Shown in pieces: positions 25,022-33,802 of a DNA stretch of 38,570 nt. The DNA is from CAYVUM01 sp964619055 (lineage in GTDB: Bacteria > Pseudomonadota > Alphaproteobacteria > Rhodospirillales > Defluviicoccaceae). Where the stretch lies: the NCBI GenBank assembly GCA_964619055.1, contig CAZUDB010000033.1, forward strand, positions 1 through 38,570. Reading direction: 5' to 3'. Both the position numbers and the translations under genes were made by a program. Under the pieces are notes generated by a model. It did not search any database. It saw only the letters and a program-made list of their open reading frames with translations, and was not told the origin of the DNA. Every line of letters begins with the position of its first letter. Within the stretch, counting starts at the first letter, position 1.

Positions 25022-26698
25022 CTAGGTTCGTTTTGCTTCCGATTGGGGCCGTGTTTCCAGATAGGACAGGATGCGGCTGGGCGGCAGTTTCCGGCTGGCG
25101 GGGCCGGTACGGACATAGAATTCTTCATCCTTGCCGACCTTCAGGAATGCTGGGCTGGGAAGCGGCCGGCAGTAGATTAAGGCAATCGCGGGTGCTGATT
25201 CGCTTGGGCGAACGATCCGGGTGCGCACGAACGCAAAGGCATCTCCGCCAATGTGTTGCTCGATCAAGTTATCGATGTGGCGAAGCGCATGGTCGTCGCT
25301 GGCGAAGCCATCGGAAGCCAACCCCAGAAGCTCTCCATCGTCCGCAACGCCCAAAAAGATCTGGCCACCATCGGTGTTCAGAAAGGCCACGACGGTTTTG
25401 AGCCAGGCAATCTCCATTTCCTTGCCCGGCTTGCCGGTTTTCAGGTTCAGCCGAATGGTCGATTTGAACTCCACCAATTCGCTCTCGCCCTGTTTGATTA
25501 CCGTGAAGATGCGCTCTGGCCCAAAAGGGTCGGTCGCGGCGTCGCCCACTGCCTGCTGACCGTCGGAGCCGCGACCGTCATAGACGCGGTGTGCTGCCAG
25601 GCGACGCGCGACTAAGTAGGCTCCAGCTGTCGCAATAGCGCCGAAACAGAGAAACACCCACTCCAAACGGCGAGGCCAAGACCCCACGCGGTCGAGCAGG
25701 TCCTGTTCTGGCAGCAGCACGCCGAGCCACAGTGTGCGGGAGCCGAGGGCGAAGGGTGCGAAGCTCGCCCACCACCGCTCGCCTTGCGACGTGACCGCAA
25801 ACGGCATTTGTGGTCCGTCCCGATTCGGCAACCAGATCGAATAGGCATCGGCAACCGCTCCCACACCATGCTCACCAACGGGGACAAGATCGGCCGCGCC
25901 GTCCTGTCCCGATCGGTTAGGCAGCAACACTTGACCTTCCGGCGAGGTCAAAAAGGCGAGTCCGCCCGCCCCGACCTCGAGTTGAGAGAGGAAGGCCGCG
26001 ATATCCGTAAGGCGCACGTCCAGCGCACCGACCACTCGATCATCGGTGGTCGCTTCCGGATCGGGCCAGCTTAAGGCCGCGCTGATGCCCGGCTCCCCAG
26101 TAGCATAGAAGGTGTAAACCGTGGTCCAATGGATGAACGGTGGGTCCGCGACGTTGAGAGCATCCGCAAACCAGGGGCGATCCCGCGGATCATAATCGAG
26201 GCGGCTTTCTTTCGCCGTACGCTCAGGCGTTTCCGGCGGCCAGCGGGTGGTAAGCAGTGTCGCGTCGGTGGCATCACCGCTTGTGCGGATACGGACAAGC
26301 CAACTTTCGCCCTCACGACGAAGGAAGAATTCGCGACCGGTCTCATCGGCGAGGATCACGGCGGCAATATGTGGCAACTCGACCATCAAGGGCGCCAACT
26401 GGCTGGCAGTGGCCTGTTCGTCCCGTCGGTCCAGACTCCCGTCCTCGCTCCAGTCCCGAATGAGCCGAAGCGTCACCGGGATCGGCTCGAAGAAACTGCG
26501 AAGCCGGCTGTCGGCTTGCTGTTGAACGTTTTGAACCAAGGCCGCCGCCACATCGGCCGTGGTTCGCTCGACCCAGCGGTTCGCAACGCCATAGGCCATG
26601 GCGGAGAGTGCCGCAGCGGCGAGGGGGACGAGGATGAGAGCGGCACGACGGGGACGGCGGGGCTTCGCTGTCGCTTTTGCATGGTCCGCAGTTGACAT
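25022..26698 (-). CDS. Membrane Cache sensor fused to Schlafen AlbA_2 domain
   Basis: A 558-residue protein with an uncommon layout. A first membrane helix lies near residues 20-40 (AALILVPLAAAALSAMAYG). A periplasmic region of about 300 residues resembles a double Cache sensor (DYDPRDRPWFADAL, WTTVYTFYATGEPGIS, VGALDVRLTDIAAFL). A second helix lies near 345-370 (WVFLCFGAIATAGAYLVA). The cytoplasmic part, from about 400 to 530, is an AlbA_2 domain as in Schlafen proteins: GESELVEFKSTIR, MEIAWLKTVVAFLNTDGG, IFLGVADDGELLGL and EFYVRTGPASRKL. So a small ligand outside may control a nucleic-acid-binding or RNA-cleaving domain inside; that is inference. No HAMP, kinase or GGDEF domain is present. 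It is a lone gene, convergent to phnX. The start lacks a clear ribosome site. Confidence 0.8.
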   Translation of the reverse strand: MSTADHAKATAKPRRPRRAALILVPLAAAALSAMAYGVANRWVERTTADVAAALVQNVQQQADSRLRSFFEPIPVTLRLIRDWSEDGSLDRRDEQATASQLAPLMVELPHIAAVILADETGREFFLRREGESWLVRIRTSGDATDATLLTTRWPPETPERTAKESRLDYDPRDRPWFADALNVADPPFIHWTTVYTFYATGEPGISAALSWPDPEATTDDRVVGALDVRLTDIAAFLSQLEVGAGGLAFLTSPEGQVLLPNRSGQDGAADLVPVGEHGVGAVADAYSIWLPNRDGPQMPFAVTSQGERWWASFAPFALGSRTLWLGVLLPEQDLLDRVGSWPRRLEWVFLCFGAIATAGAYLVARRLAAHRVYDGRGSDGQQAVGDAATDPFGPERIFTVIKQGESELVEFKSTIRLNLKTGKPGKEMEIAWLKTVVAFLNTDGGQIFLGVADDGELLGLASDGFASDDHALRHIDNLIEQHIGGDAFAFVRTRIVRPSESAPAIALIYCRPLPSPAFLKVGKDEEFYVRTGPASRKLPPSRILSYLETRPQSEAKRT

Positions 26699-26867
26699 GA
26701 AGCACTGGTATCACGCTTAGCACCGCGTTGCGAGACCTCCGGCCGGCCCAGTGTTCAAGCCCGCCAAGGCCATGAGCCACGGCGTTGACGGGGTTGATCG
26801 CGGGCCGGCCTCCGGCGCATCATCACTGCTAGGTGTACGTGATGTTGCGGGGGAGGGAACCGGATTG

Positions 26868-27719
26868 ATGGCGATGAGCGAGCGCACCGTGCTGAGCCTT
26901 GGGCCTCATGGCTTTCACAAACTTGCCTATTACGAGTGGGGCGATCCGGACAACGGCAATGTGCTGGTCTGCGTTCATGGATTAACCCGATGTGGTCGGG
27001 ACTTCGACGATCTTGCCGCCGCCATGGCGGACCGCTATCGCGTTGTCTGCGTGGACCTGCCGGGTCGTGGCGCAAGCGACTGGTTGCCCGTTGCTGCGGA
27101 CTATCAGCCGACCACCTACCTTCAGGATATGGCGGCACTTCTCGCTCGCCTGAATGTGGAGGACGTGGATTGGTTCGGCCTATCGCTGGGCGGCTTGCTC
27201 GGCATGATGTTGTCCGCTCAGCCCAACACACCGATCCGAAAACTGGTGATCGACGATATCGGCGGCTTCATAGACCTCCCGGCGCTCGAGCGGATCGCGT
27301 CCTGGGTCGGGAACGATCCAACCTTCCGCGACCCGAAAGCGCTTGAAGCTTATCTTCGTGAAGTCGGCGCGCCCTATGGGCCACTCACGGACGAACAATG
27401 GGCCCGCTTAGCCAAGAACGGCTCGCGATTTGACGAAAGCTCCAGCGTGTGGAAGCTGCACTATGACCCGAATATCGCCGATGCATTCAAGGATGGTTTT
27501 TCGGAGCCGGTGACGTTGTGGCCCGTTTGGGACATGCTCCGCGTCCCGGTCTTGCTGCTGCGCGGCGCAGAATCGGACATTCTGCTGAAGGAAACAGCGG
27601 AAGAAATGCTAACGCGCGGACCCAAAACGGAGCTGATCGAGTTTGACGGTGTCGGTCATGCCCCCATGATGATGAGCAAGGAGCAGATCATGCCTGTGCG
27701 GGAGTGGCTGCTGCGATGA
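26868..27719 (+). CDS. Alpha/beta hydrolase
   Basis: A 283-residue cytoplasmic hydrolase; substrate unknown. Features are the oxyanion segment VCVHGLTRCGRDFDDLA, CVDLPGRGASDWL, the nucleophile elbow in WFGLSLGGLLG (Ser), a probable acid in RGAESDILL and the catalytic His in GVGHAPMM. Sequence style resembles esterases or lactone hydrolases of the alpha/beta superfamily. The start at 26868 (MAMSERTVLSL) follows GGAGG by eleven bases; a second ATG two codons on is also possible, while an upstream frame lacks similarity to the fold. It lies 35 bases ahead of ppk and is probably cotranscribed with it. Confidence 0.85.
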   Translation: MAMSERTVLSLGPHGFHKLAYYEWGDPDNGNVLVCVHGLTRCGRDFDDLAAAMADRYRVVCVDLPGRGASDWLPVAADYQPTTYLQDMAALLARLNVEDVDWFGLSLGGLLGMMLSAQPNTPIRKLVIDDIGGFIDLPALERIASWVGNDPTFRDPKALEAYLREVGAPYGPLTDEQWARLAKNGSRFDESSSVWKLHYDPNIADAFKDGFSEPVTLWPVWDMLRVPVLLLRGAESDILLKETAEEMLTRGPKTELIEFDGVGHAPMMMSKEQIMPVREWLLR

Positions 27720-27754
27720 ACTGGGCCCAATAAACGGCGCAGGAAAGGCGTTTA

Positions 27755-29878
27755 ATGGACGATCAACCACGGGAAACAACTAGCGCCTACGACACCCCCA
27801 TTGATCCAACCTCGCCGGAGCGTTTTATCAATCGCGAGCTCTCCTGGCTGGCATTCAACGAACGCGTCCTGGAAGAGGCGATGAACCGCGAAAATCCGCT
27901 CTTGGAGCGGATACGGTTCCTTTCCATCTCCGCTTCCAACTGGGATGAGTTCTTCATGGTTCGCGTTGCCGGTCTCAAGGGCCAGGTGGCCGCCAGCGTC
28001 AACAGCGTTTCCGCAGACGGTCGGACGCCTGGTCAAGCGTTGAGCGATGTCCTGGCCCGCGGCGGCGCATTGATCGTCGAGCAGCAGCGGGTATGGAACA
28101 GCCTGAAAGACGAGCTACGGGACGCCGGCGTCATCCTTACAGACAGTCAGAATCTTGACGCCGCAGACCGGCGCTGGCTGGAAAAGCAGTTTCTCAACGA
28201 GGTCTGGCCTCTGCTGACGCCTATTGCCGTCGATCCGGGAACGGCCTTTCCTTTCATTCCAAACCTCGGTTTCTGCCTGATCCTGCAGCTCAAGCGCGGC
28301 TCGACCATCGACCATGCGCTGTTGCCGATTCCCAAGCAGGTTGCGCGGTTCCATCGCTTGCCGGGCGATCCGATCCGGTTCATCGCGCTTGAGGACTTGA
28401 TCGAGCTGCACCTGGATCGGCTGTTCCCGCGCTCGACTATCATCAAGACAGGCCTGTTCCGTGTCGTTCGTGATAGCGCCATGGTGTTTGACGAGCGGGC
28501 TGAGGACCTGGTCCGTACCTTTGAGGCAGCCCTGAAGCAGCGCCGCTACGGCAGCGCGATCCGCCTGTCCATCAATGCTGACATCGACCCTTACCTGCAT
28601 CATTTGCTGGCCAGCGAGTTGGAGGTTGAGCCTGAGGATGTTTTTTTCCGCGATGGCTTGCTTGGTCTCGCGGATGTCAAGCAACTAATTGTTGATGATC
28701 GCCCCGATCTTTTATTCACCCCGTACGAGCCGCGATATCCGGAACGGGTTAGCGACCATGCCGGCAATGTTCTGGCGGCCATCCGTGACAAGGATTTTAT
28801 CGTCCATCATCCATACGAGAGCTTCGACGTTGTGGTTGAGTTCGTGTCCCAGGCGGCACGTGACCCAGCAGTGGTGGCGATCAAGCAGACGCTTTATCGC
28901 ACATCGTCGAATTCACCCATCGTGTCTGCCTTGATCGAGGCGGCGGAGGCTGGGAAGCAGGTTACCGCCGTTGTTGAGCTTAAGGCGCGATTTGATGAGG
29001 AGGCCAATATCCGCTGGGCAAAGGAGCTGGAAGGCGCCGGCGCCCACGTGGTCTACGGCTTCGTCAACATGAAAATCCACGCAAAGATGAGCTTGGTGGT
29101 TCGGCGGGAAGGGGGAACCCTCCGCGCCTATGCCCACTTTGGCACCGGCAACTATCATCCGATCACGGCAAAGATTTATACAGATCTGTCCTTCTTCACG
29201 ACTGACGTAGCATTATGTCGTGACGCCGCCAAGACATTCAACTTCATGACCGGATATGACGCGCCGAACGACTTGGAGAAGCTGGCCATTTCGCCAATTA
29301 GCATTCGTCAGCGCTTGATGGAGCTGATCGACGCCGAGGCTGAAAGTGCACGCGCCGGGCGGCCGTCAGGGATTTGGATCAAGTCCAACTCACTGATCGA
29401 CAACAAGTTGATCGACGCTCTTTATCGCGCGTCGCAAGCGGGTGTGCCGATTTGCTGCGTGGTTCGCGGCATCTGCGGGCTTAGGCCTGGTGTTCCGGGC
29501 CTATCCGACACCATCCAGATTACGAGCATCGTCGGGCGCTACCTGGAGCACTCTCGCATTTACGCGTTCGGGTCGGGGCAGGCGCTGCCCTCCCCGACGG
29601 CAAAAGTGTTCATCTCCTCAGCCGACTGGATGCAGCGCAACATGGACCGGCGCGTTGAGACCATGGTGCCCATCGAGAACGAAACCGTGCATCGGCAGGT
29701 CTTGGACGAGATCATGGTCCACAGCCTTGACGACACCTGCCAAAGCTGGCGGCTGCACGCCGACGGGAGCTACACACGAATTCCCTCGGGCGATACTCTG
29801 CGGAGCGCCCACACCTACTTCATGACCAACCCCAGCTTGTCGGGCCGGGGCAGTGCCGTCCGCAAGCTCAGCCGCTGA
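27755..29878 (+). CDS. ppk: Polyphosphate kinase 1
   Basis: Reversibly builds polyphosphate from ATP at the membrane. At 707 residues it is full length. N-terminal domain: FINRELSWLAFNERVLEEA and SNWDEFFMVRVAGLK. Catalytic core: VAIKQTLYRTS, the phosphohistidine in NMKIHAKMSLVVRRE (near residue 440), AHFGTGNYH, LIDNKLIDALYRAS and VRGICGLRPGVPGLS. The ATG at 27755 is preceded by AGGAAAGG. No exopolyphosphatase gene follows; the next gene is convergent. Its stop codon lies inside a small hairpin that may end transcription. Confidence 0.96.
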   Translation: MDDQPRETTSAYDTPIDPTSPERFINRELSWLAFNERVLEEAMNRENPLLERIRFLSISASNWDEFFMVRVAGLKGQVAASVNSVSADGRTPGQALSDVLARGGALIVEQQRVWNSLKDELRDAGVILTDSQNLDAADRRWLEKQFLNEVWPLLTPIAVDPGTAFPFIPNLGFCLILQLKRGSTIDHALLPIPKQVARFHRLPGDPIRFIALEDLIELHLDRLFPRSTIIKTGLFRVVRDSAMVFDERAEDLVRTFEAALKQRRYGSAIRLSINADIDPYLHHLLASELEVEPEDVFFRDGLLGLADVKQLIVDDRPDLLFTPYEPRYPERVSDHAGNVLAAIRDKDFIVHHPYESFDVVVEFVSQAARDPAVVAIKQTLYRTSSNSPIVSALIEAAEAGKQVTAVVELKARFDEEANIRWAKELEGAGAHVVYGFVNMKIHAKMSLVVRREGGTLRAYAHFGTGNYHPITAKIYTDLSFFTTDVALCRDAAKTFNFMTGYDAPNDLEKLAISPISIRQRLMELIDAEAESARAGRPSGIWIKSNSLIDNKLIDALYRASQAGVPICCVVRGICGLRPGVPGLSDTIQITSIVGRYLEHSRIYAFGSGQALPSPTAKVFISSADWMQRNMDRRVETMVPIENETVHRQVLDEIMVHSLDDTCQSWRLHADGSYTRIPSGDTLRSAHTYFMTNPSLSGRGSAVRKLSR

Positions 29879-29892
29879 CCCCTCCGGGTCAG
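29875..29892 (+). terminator. Hairpin at the ppk stop, weak terminator
   Basis: A perfect 7-base stem CTGACCC/GGGTCAG with a CTCC loop, beginning within the ppk stop codon. No run of T follows, so rho-independent termination would be inefficient. It lies between two convergent genes and could serve both directions. Confidence 0.35.
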
Positions 29893-29895
29893 GGA

Positions 29896-30273
29896 CTATT
29901 GTAGGCGATACTCGCTGATCGTCTCGTCGGCCTGGCGGCGGAACAGGTCCAAGAGCTCGCTAAGAGTGTCAACGATGTCATGGCTGTAGCCGATGGCTTG
30001 AAGAAGCTCACGGCGGGCCTCGTGACACCGGCCATGGGCCTCGTCCAGCTTGGCCTCTTCAACTGTGTCGAGTTCCTGCTCTTCTCGCCAGAACGCGTTG
30101 AGGGCTGGATGATCGTCGGAGCAGGCGTCGATCTCGCTCGCAAGCCGATAGAGAAGATCAGCGCTCTCCTGTGCGCGCTTGTCCTCGGGAGCCTCGGCGG
30201 CCAGTTGGGCTCGCCATGCGCCAGCATTTTTGAGATCGTCGATTAACGATTGTTTCCATGTATCGAAGGTCAT
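29896..30273 (-). CDS. Small helical hypothetical protein
   Basis: A 125-residue acidic protein of unknown function. The start at 30273 (MTFDTWKQSLIDDLKNAG) has a strong GAAGGAGGA ribosome site; an ATG 21 codons earlier is less likely. The sequence is rich in Glu, Ala, Asp and Leu, and looks like several amphipathic helices (for example AEAPEDKRAQESADLLYRL and EEQELDTVEEAKLDEAHG). No membrane segment, signal peptide or cysteine cluster was seen; one Cys occurs in IDACSDDHP and one in HGRCHE. The strong ribosome site argues that it is real. It is convergent to ppk, and 371 bases downstream of the FNR-like gene. Confidence 0.65.
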   Translation of the reverse strand: MTFDTWKQSLIDDLKNAGAWRAQLAAEAPEDKRAQESADLLYRLASEIDACSDDHPALNAFWREEQELDTVEEAKLDEAHGRCHEARRELLQAIGYSHDIVDTLSELLDLFRRQADETISEYRLQ

Positions 30274-30644
30274 CGGTATGTCCTCCTTCACGTACGCGGA
30301 CACCAGCGCCCGCGTCTTATCTATCCGGGGCCTCAACTAGCAGCGTTGGGCACAAAGTCCTCGCTTGGATGTTCGCACGGCCAAGGGCGGCCGTTGTGAT
30401 TGCGGCTGCGACGTCCTTTTCCGTGCGCTTGCTGGGCGGAGTTGGCCGTTCCTCACATTGAAATTGGGAAAACGAAGGTCACGTCCGGCATGCGGCGTTA
30501 CCGTTTTGAAGTTCTGGCTTTTGGCCGCGATCGGCATGAGCCGGGGCATTCCTTCCATCGTTCCATTTTTACCAGTTTGGCGACTGATCCACCGCATCGC
30601 ATTGCCAACGCGCAATCCAGGTGATGGTCAACCCTTGAGATCCG
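30274..30644. other. Gene-free region between the FNR-like gene and the small helical gene
   Basis: A 371-base stretch with no supported gene. Frames on both strands here look Arg-rich, cover the same bases and lack ribosome sites. It should contain the promoter for the minus-strand helical protein, but no clean hexamers were found. An FNR-box-like TTGAG-ATCC-GTCAA (30635-30648) lies at its upstream end, overlapping the end of the regulator gene. Confidence 0.5.
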
Positions 30645-31349
30645 TCAATCGAGGGCTATTTTCTCCAGCCGTTTGAAGTCGCAATGGAAAGCGTTGCCGC
30701 TGCCACCGCTGATCACGCCCTCCCGCCGAAACTCTGCCACCATCCGGCTCACGGTTTCCGTCGTCAGGGCGAGAATTGCGGCGGCCTCCTCCCTGGCAAG
30801 AAATGGGCAGTGGTCCGTGCACCCGTCGCCCCGGAGGTACAGAAACAGTCGGGCAACGCGGGCCCGCGCCGGACCCGTTGCCAGCATCGTTAGCCAGTCG
30901 TCGGCCTGGACGACGGCACCGTGCCATTGCTCCATGAGGCGCCGGCCGAGCGCCGGAACCTCTTCGGCGAGTCGCGTGACGGCGGCCGCCGGAATGCGGC
31001 AGACCATGGTTTCCAAAATAGTGATAGCCGTGTGTTCGTAGGCTCCCCCCAACGTCGCCTCAAGGCCTGCGGAGTCACCGGTCCGATGCAGACGCACGAT
31101 GCGTTGATGTCCGTTGGGCAGGTAATGGAGAAGCTTTATGAGTCCGCCGCGAACCGTAAATAGCCAATCACCGTGGTCGCCCTGGCGATAGACGACCGAC
31201 CCGGGACCAAAGGTCAGGTCGTCGATAACGGGACGAAATTGTCGCAAGGCGTCGTCATCGACGGCGCAAAACAAGGCCATATGCCGGACGCCGCACGTGT
31301 CGCAAGCAGGCTGTCCATGCCATGCCGCTAGGATTCGATCGCCTTTCAT
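30645..31349 (-). CDS. FNR/CRP-family transcription regulator with cysteine cluster
   Basis: A 234-residue regulator with an N-terminal cyclic-nucleotide-type sensor domain (VVYRQGDHGDWLFTVRGGLIK) and a C-terminal winged helix. The recognition helix LTTETVSRMVAEF has the E-x-x-S-R pattern of FNR, which predicts binding to TTGAT-N4-ATCAA sites. Cysteines 16, 19 and 28 at the N-terminus plus Cys117 (ETMVCRIP, as in FNR) could hold an oxygen-sensitive [4Fe-4S] cluster; their spacing C-x2-C-x8-C differs from the E. coli C-x2-C-x5-C. The start at 31349 keeps the cysteines; a later ATG at residue 24 would lose two. It follows hemB on the same strand by 132 bases, a link between oxygen sensing and haem synthesis. 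Confidence 0.85.
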   Translation of the reverse strand: MKGDRILAAWHGQPACDTCGVRHMALFCAVDDDALRQFRPVIDDLTFGPGSVVYRQGDHGDWLFTVRGGLIKLLHYLPNGHQRIVRLHRTGDSAGLEATLGGAYEHTAITILETMVCRIPAAAVTRLAEEVPALGRRLMEQWHGAVVQADDWLTMLATGPARARVARLFLYLRGDGCTDHCPFLAREEAAAILALTTETVSRMVAEFRREGVISGGSGNAFHCDFKRLEKIALD

Positions 31350-31481
31350 GAAGGCTTATTGGTCTCGGCCGGTTTCCAAATGTCGATTGTGCCACTTTGT
31401 CGCGACGACGCCAAACCGATCAGCCCAACGTCGCCCACCCCCCGCCGAGATGGGGCGCGTAGGAGTCGCGATCCGGCCCAA

Positions 31482-32507
31482 TCAGCCGGCCTTGAGAAGC
31501 CGGGCGGCCTCAAGAGCGGCGTAGGAGATGACCGCATCTGCGCCGGCCCTCTTGAACGATATGAGCATCTCAAGGAGGGTATGATCGTGGTCCAACCATC
31601 CCTGGGCCGACGCCGCTTTCCACATGGCGTACTCACCGCTGACCTGATAGGCAAGCGTCGGCACGCCAAACGTCTCCTTCACGCGCCTTACAATGTCGAG
31701 ATAGGGGAGGCCGGGCTTGACCATGACGGCGTCGGCTCCCTCGGCAATATCAAGGGCTACCTCCCGGAGCGCTTCGTCACCGTTGGCGGGGTTCATTTGG
31801 TACGTCAGCTTGTCGCCCGTCAGCGCACCGGATGAGCCCACGGCATCGCGAAACGGCCCGTAGAACGCCGACGCGTACTTGGCGGCATAGGAAAAAATCT
31901 GCACATGCTCGTGGCCCGCACCATCGAGTGCATCCCGAATGGCACCGACGCGGCCATCCATCATGTCTGAAGGCGCGATGACGTCGCAGCCGGCCGCGGC
32001 CTGGACCACCGCTTGACGACACAGCACCTCCACCGTCTCGTCGTTCAGAACGCACCCGTCGCGCACCAGGCCGTCATGTCCGTCGCTGTTGAAGGGGTCC
32101 AAGGCCACGTCGCAGATGACGCCAAGGCCGGGAAAGGCGTCCTTAACGGCTTGAACAGCCCGGCATACTACGTTCTCCGGGTTGAGCGCCTCCCCGGCGT
32201 CGGGCGTTTTCAGCGACGGGTCCACATAGGGGAAGATCGCCACCGCGTGCAGCCCAAGATCCACAGCTTCGCCGACACTTTCCAGGAGAAGATCGAGCGG
32301 AAGCCGATAGACGCCCGGCATCGATGGCACGGGCTCCTGCGGCCCGGCGCCGTCGATGACAAACAAGGGCCAAATCAAGTCGCCTACGGACACCGTAGTC
32401 TCCGCAATGAGGTGGCGCGACCAGTGGGCCGCACGGCTGCGGCGAAGCCGGGTGCGCGGAAAGGCGGCAAACGGTCCGCCCTCAATCCCGGTTCGAGCGT
32501 CGGTCAT
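31482..32507 (-). CDS. hemB: Delta-aminolevulinic acid dehydratase (porphobilinogen synthase)
   Basis: Condenses two 5-aminolevulinates to porphobilinogen in haem synthesis; 341 residues. Active-site lysines are in FSYAAKYASAFYGPF and ADAVMVKPGLPYLD. The metal site reads DVALDPFNSDGHDG: aspartates in place of the zinc cysteines, so a magnesium-type enzyme as in other alphaproteobacteria and plants. Also seen are IAPSDMMDGRVGAIR, YQMNPANGDEALRE and YQVSGEYAMWKAA. It lies 17 bases after the sulfhydrylase gene, in the same direction, and is probably cotranscribed. Confidence 0.97.
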   Translation of the reverse strand: MTDARTGIEGGPFAAFPRTRLRRSRAAHWSRHLIAETTVSVGDLIWPLFVIDGAGPQEPVPSMPGVYRLPLDLLLESVGEAVDLGLHAVAIFPYVDPSLKTPDAGEALNPENVVCRAVQAVKDAFPGLGVICDVALDPFNSDGHDGLVRDGCVLNDETVEVLCRQAVVQAAAGCDVIAPSDMMDGRVGAIRDALDGAGHEHVQIFSYAAKYASAFYGPFRDAVGSSGALTGDKLTYQMNPANGDEALREVALDIAEGADAVMVKPGLPYLDIVRRVKETFGVPTLAYQVSGEYAMWKAASAQGWLDHDHTLLEMLISFKRAGADAVISYAALEAARLLKAG

Positions 32508-32524
32508 AATCTAGGCCAGTCCGT

Positions 32525-33802
32525 CTATGCCTGATCGAGTGCTTGGGACAGGTCGGCCAGAATGTCGTCGATGTGCTCGATCCCAACGGACAATCTAACG
32601 TAGCCGTCCGAGACCCCTGAGGCGAGGCGATCCTCATCACTGAGCTGGCTGTGGGTGGTCGTCGCCGGGTGAATCGCGAGCGTGCGGGCGTCGCCGATGT
32701 TGGCCACATGGTAAACAAGGGTGAGTGCATCGATGAAGCGCCGTCCGGCGTCACGGCCGGCCTTCAACTCAAATCCGCAGAGGGCGCCATAACCCCGTGA
32801 CATATAGGCGTCAGCGCGCCGCCGTGCCTCTCCAGCCATAGTTCCGGGGAAGATGACGCGCTCGACCTTTGGGTGGCCCTGAAGAAAATCCGCGACCTGC
32901 GTAGCGTTATCGCAATGGGCCCGCATCCTGAGCGGCAGAGTTTCCAGCCCTTGCAGGAATAGGAACGCGTTAAAGGGGCTCATCGCCGATCCCAGATCAC
33001 GGAGCAGGACGACGCGCATCCTTAGGATATAGGCGATCGGCCCGAGTGGCTTGGCCGCCTCCACCCAGACGGCGCCGTGATAGCTCGGGTCAGGCTCCGC
33101 CAGGTTCGGGAAACGGGAGGCGCTGCCCTCCCAGTCGAAGGTGCCGCCATCGACGACCAAGCCGCCGATAGAGGTGCCGTGACCGCCCATGTACTTGGTC
33201 GTGGAGTACATCACGATCGCGGCCCCGTGCTCAAGCGGCCGGCACAGCAACGGTGCCGCGGTGTTGTCCACAATCAGCGGAACACCGAAACCACGGCCGA
33301 TGTCCGCAACCTCCCGGATCGGAAACACCTGAAGCTTCGGATTGGGCAGGGTCTCGGCGTAATAGCACCGGGTCTTCTCGTCGGTGGCGCGGGCAAATGC
33401 TTCCGGGTCGCCAGGATCGACGAACCGGACTTCGATGCCCATGGACGGCAGCGTGTTGGCGAAGAGGTTCCAGGTTCCGCCATAGAGGTCCGTGGAGCTG
33501 ACGATGTTGTCGCCGGCGCTCGCAAGGTTGAGGATCGAGAAGGTCGTGGCCGCCTGGCCGGAACTCACCGCCAGCGCCGCGGCACCACGCTCTAAGGCCG
33601 CAACCCGTTTTTCCAAGACGTCCGTCGTGGGGTTCATGATACGGGTGTAGATGTTGCCCAACTCTTTCAGGGCAAACAGGTTTTCGGCGTGCTCGGTGCC
33701 TTTGAACTGGTACGATGTGGTTTGATAGATGGGCACCGCCACGGCGCCGGTGGCGTCGTCGGCACGATAACCGCCGTGAACTGCCAGCGTTTCCGGATGC
33801 AT
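32525..33802 (-). CDS. metY: O-acetylhomoserine sulfhydrylase
   Basis: A PLP enzyme making homocysteine from O-acetylhomoserine and sulfide (methionine synthesis); 425 residues. Family features are LAVHGGYRADDATGAVAVPI, YTRIMNPTTDVLEKRVAALE, SSGQAATTFSIL, VDNTAAPLLCRPLEHGA, and the PLP lysine in YSTTKYMGGHGTSIGG; the C-terminus has HPATTTHSQL and VRLSVGIEHIDDI. Length and the opening favour O-acetyl- over O-succinylhomoserine enzymes, but substrate cannot be fixed by eye. The start at 33802 (MHPETLAVHGG) has GGAGGG upstream; an ATG 14 codons earlier is unlikely. Its leader was inspected for a SAM-II riboswitch without success. Confidence 0.92.
   Translation of the reverse strand: MHPETLAVHGGYRADDATGAVAVPIYQTTSYQFKGTEHAENLFALKELGNIYTRIMNPTTDVLEKRVAALERGAAALAVSSGQAATTFSILNLASAGDNIVSSTDLYGGTWNLFANTLPSMGIEVRFVDPGDPEAFARATDEKTRCYYAETLPNPKLQVFPIREVADIGRGFGVPLIVDNTAAPLLCRPLEHGAAIVMYSTTKYMGGHGTSIGGLVVDGGTFDWEGSASRFPNLAEPDPSYHGAVWVEAAKPLGPIAYILRMRVVLLRDLGSAMSPFNAFLFLQGLETLPLRMRAHCDNATQVADFLQGHPKVERVIFPGTMAGEARRRADAYMSRGYGALCGFELKAGRDAGRRFIDALTLVYHVANIGDARTLAIHPATTTHSQLSDEDRLASGVSDGYVRLSVGIEHIDDILADLSQALDQA

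Noticed and set aside
30337..30676. Small frames on both strands between the FNR-like gene and the helical protein gene
   Set aside because: No ribosome site, Arg-rich chance composition, overlapping each other; the plus-strand one also runs into the regulator gene.
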